A stretch of DNA of 6,414 bases, taken from assembly GCA_902767005.1 (NCBI GenBank), contig CACXFY010000185.1:1-6414 (forward strand), in the 5' to 3' direction. The notes under the pieces were generated by a model, which had not been told where the DNA came from, did not search any database, and saw only the letters and a list, made by a program, of their open reading frames with translations. This DNA is from an uncultured Erysipelotrichaceae bacterium. GTDB taxonomy: Bacteria; Bacillota_I; Bacilli_A; RF39; UBA660. Position numbers and translations under genes: made by a program. Shown one piece after another: positions 6,232-6,414 of this stretch. Each line of letters starts with the position of its first letter. The stretch's first letter is position 1.

Positions 6232-6414
6232 ATGTATAAAATAAAAAGCATTCCTCTTAATCTAAGACCAAGAGAAAGATTAAAAGAAGTAGGAGTAGAT
6301 AACTTAACTGATCAAGAGTTATTAGCAATTATTCTAAAAACTGGTACTAAAAATAAGAATGTTTTAGACTTATCTTTAGATATATTAAATAAATATAAAC
6401 TAAAAGAATTAGAA
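6232..6414 (+). CDS. radC: RadC family protein, N-terminal part (3' truncated)
   Basis: The frame opens at ATG 6232 behind AGGTGAT (6222-6228) and runs off the right edge after 61 codons. Residues 11-20 (LRPRERLKEV) and 25-49 (LTDQELLAIILKTGTKNKNV and following) match the conserved start of RadC/UPF0758 proteins, where ERPRERL, LSDAELLAILLRTG and a VLDLA-like helix occur in that order. This is the helix-hairpin-helix-like N-terminal domain. The C-terminal JAB1/MPN-type metalloprotease-like domain with its HxH...D motif would lie outside the window. RadC was named for a DNA-repair phenotype in E. coli that was later traced to another gene, so its true role is unsettled. Confidence 0.88.
   Translation, partial: MYKIKSIPLNLRPRERLKEVGVDNLTDQELLAIILKTGTKNKNVLDLSLDILNKYKLKELE

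Overview
The window looks like a piece of a compact, very AT-rich chromosome of a low-GC Gram-positive lineage (Bacillota/Mycoplasmatota-like, for example an uncultured gut Bacilli group). This is inferred from three things: heavy use of ATA and AGA codons, Shine-Dalgarno sites of the AGGTGAT type a few bases before ATG, and very short intergenic gaps that hold U-tailed hairpins. All genes lie on the + strand. Every Trp seen is TGG and no full-length gene contains an in-frame TGA, so nothing here suggests recoding. There are no mobile elements, RNA genes or CRISPR arrays.

Layout: (1) 2-232, the C-terminal end of an unidentified membrane protein, closed by a terminator that overlaps its stop codon. 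(2) 289-1500 and 1490-2332, a two-gene unit behind an extended -10 promoter. The first gene encodes a helical protein that I read as a strongly diverged M3-type zinc peptidase (HELIH plus a downstream Glu motif). The second encodes a metallophosphoesterase with an N-terminal helix-turn-helix-like segment. (3) 2322-3934, a strong promoter whose -35 sits inside the end of the phosphoesterase gene, then a 21-codon leader ORF, a U-tailed hairpin, and a short Rel/SpoT (alarmone) protein that ends in its own terminator. (4) 3961-6187, a gene with its own consensus-like promoter and terminator, encoding a 728-residue protein with more than twenty membrane segments. (5) 6232-end, the start of radC.

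The points most worth a second look are in the middle. The Rel homolog keeps the residues of the (p)ppGpp hydrolase site but has Lys where the synthetase site normally has a Glu. It also lacks the usual C-terminal regulatory domains beyond TGS and has Asp where the tRNA-contacting His of TGS is expected. Its only visible promoter lies upstream of both the leader ORF and the terminator, an arrangement typical of transcription attenuation. The zincin-like gene just upstream would probably be called hypothetical by routine annotation.
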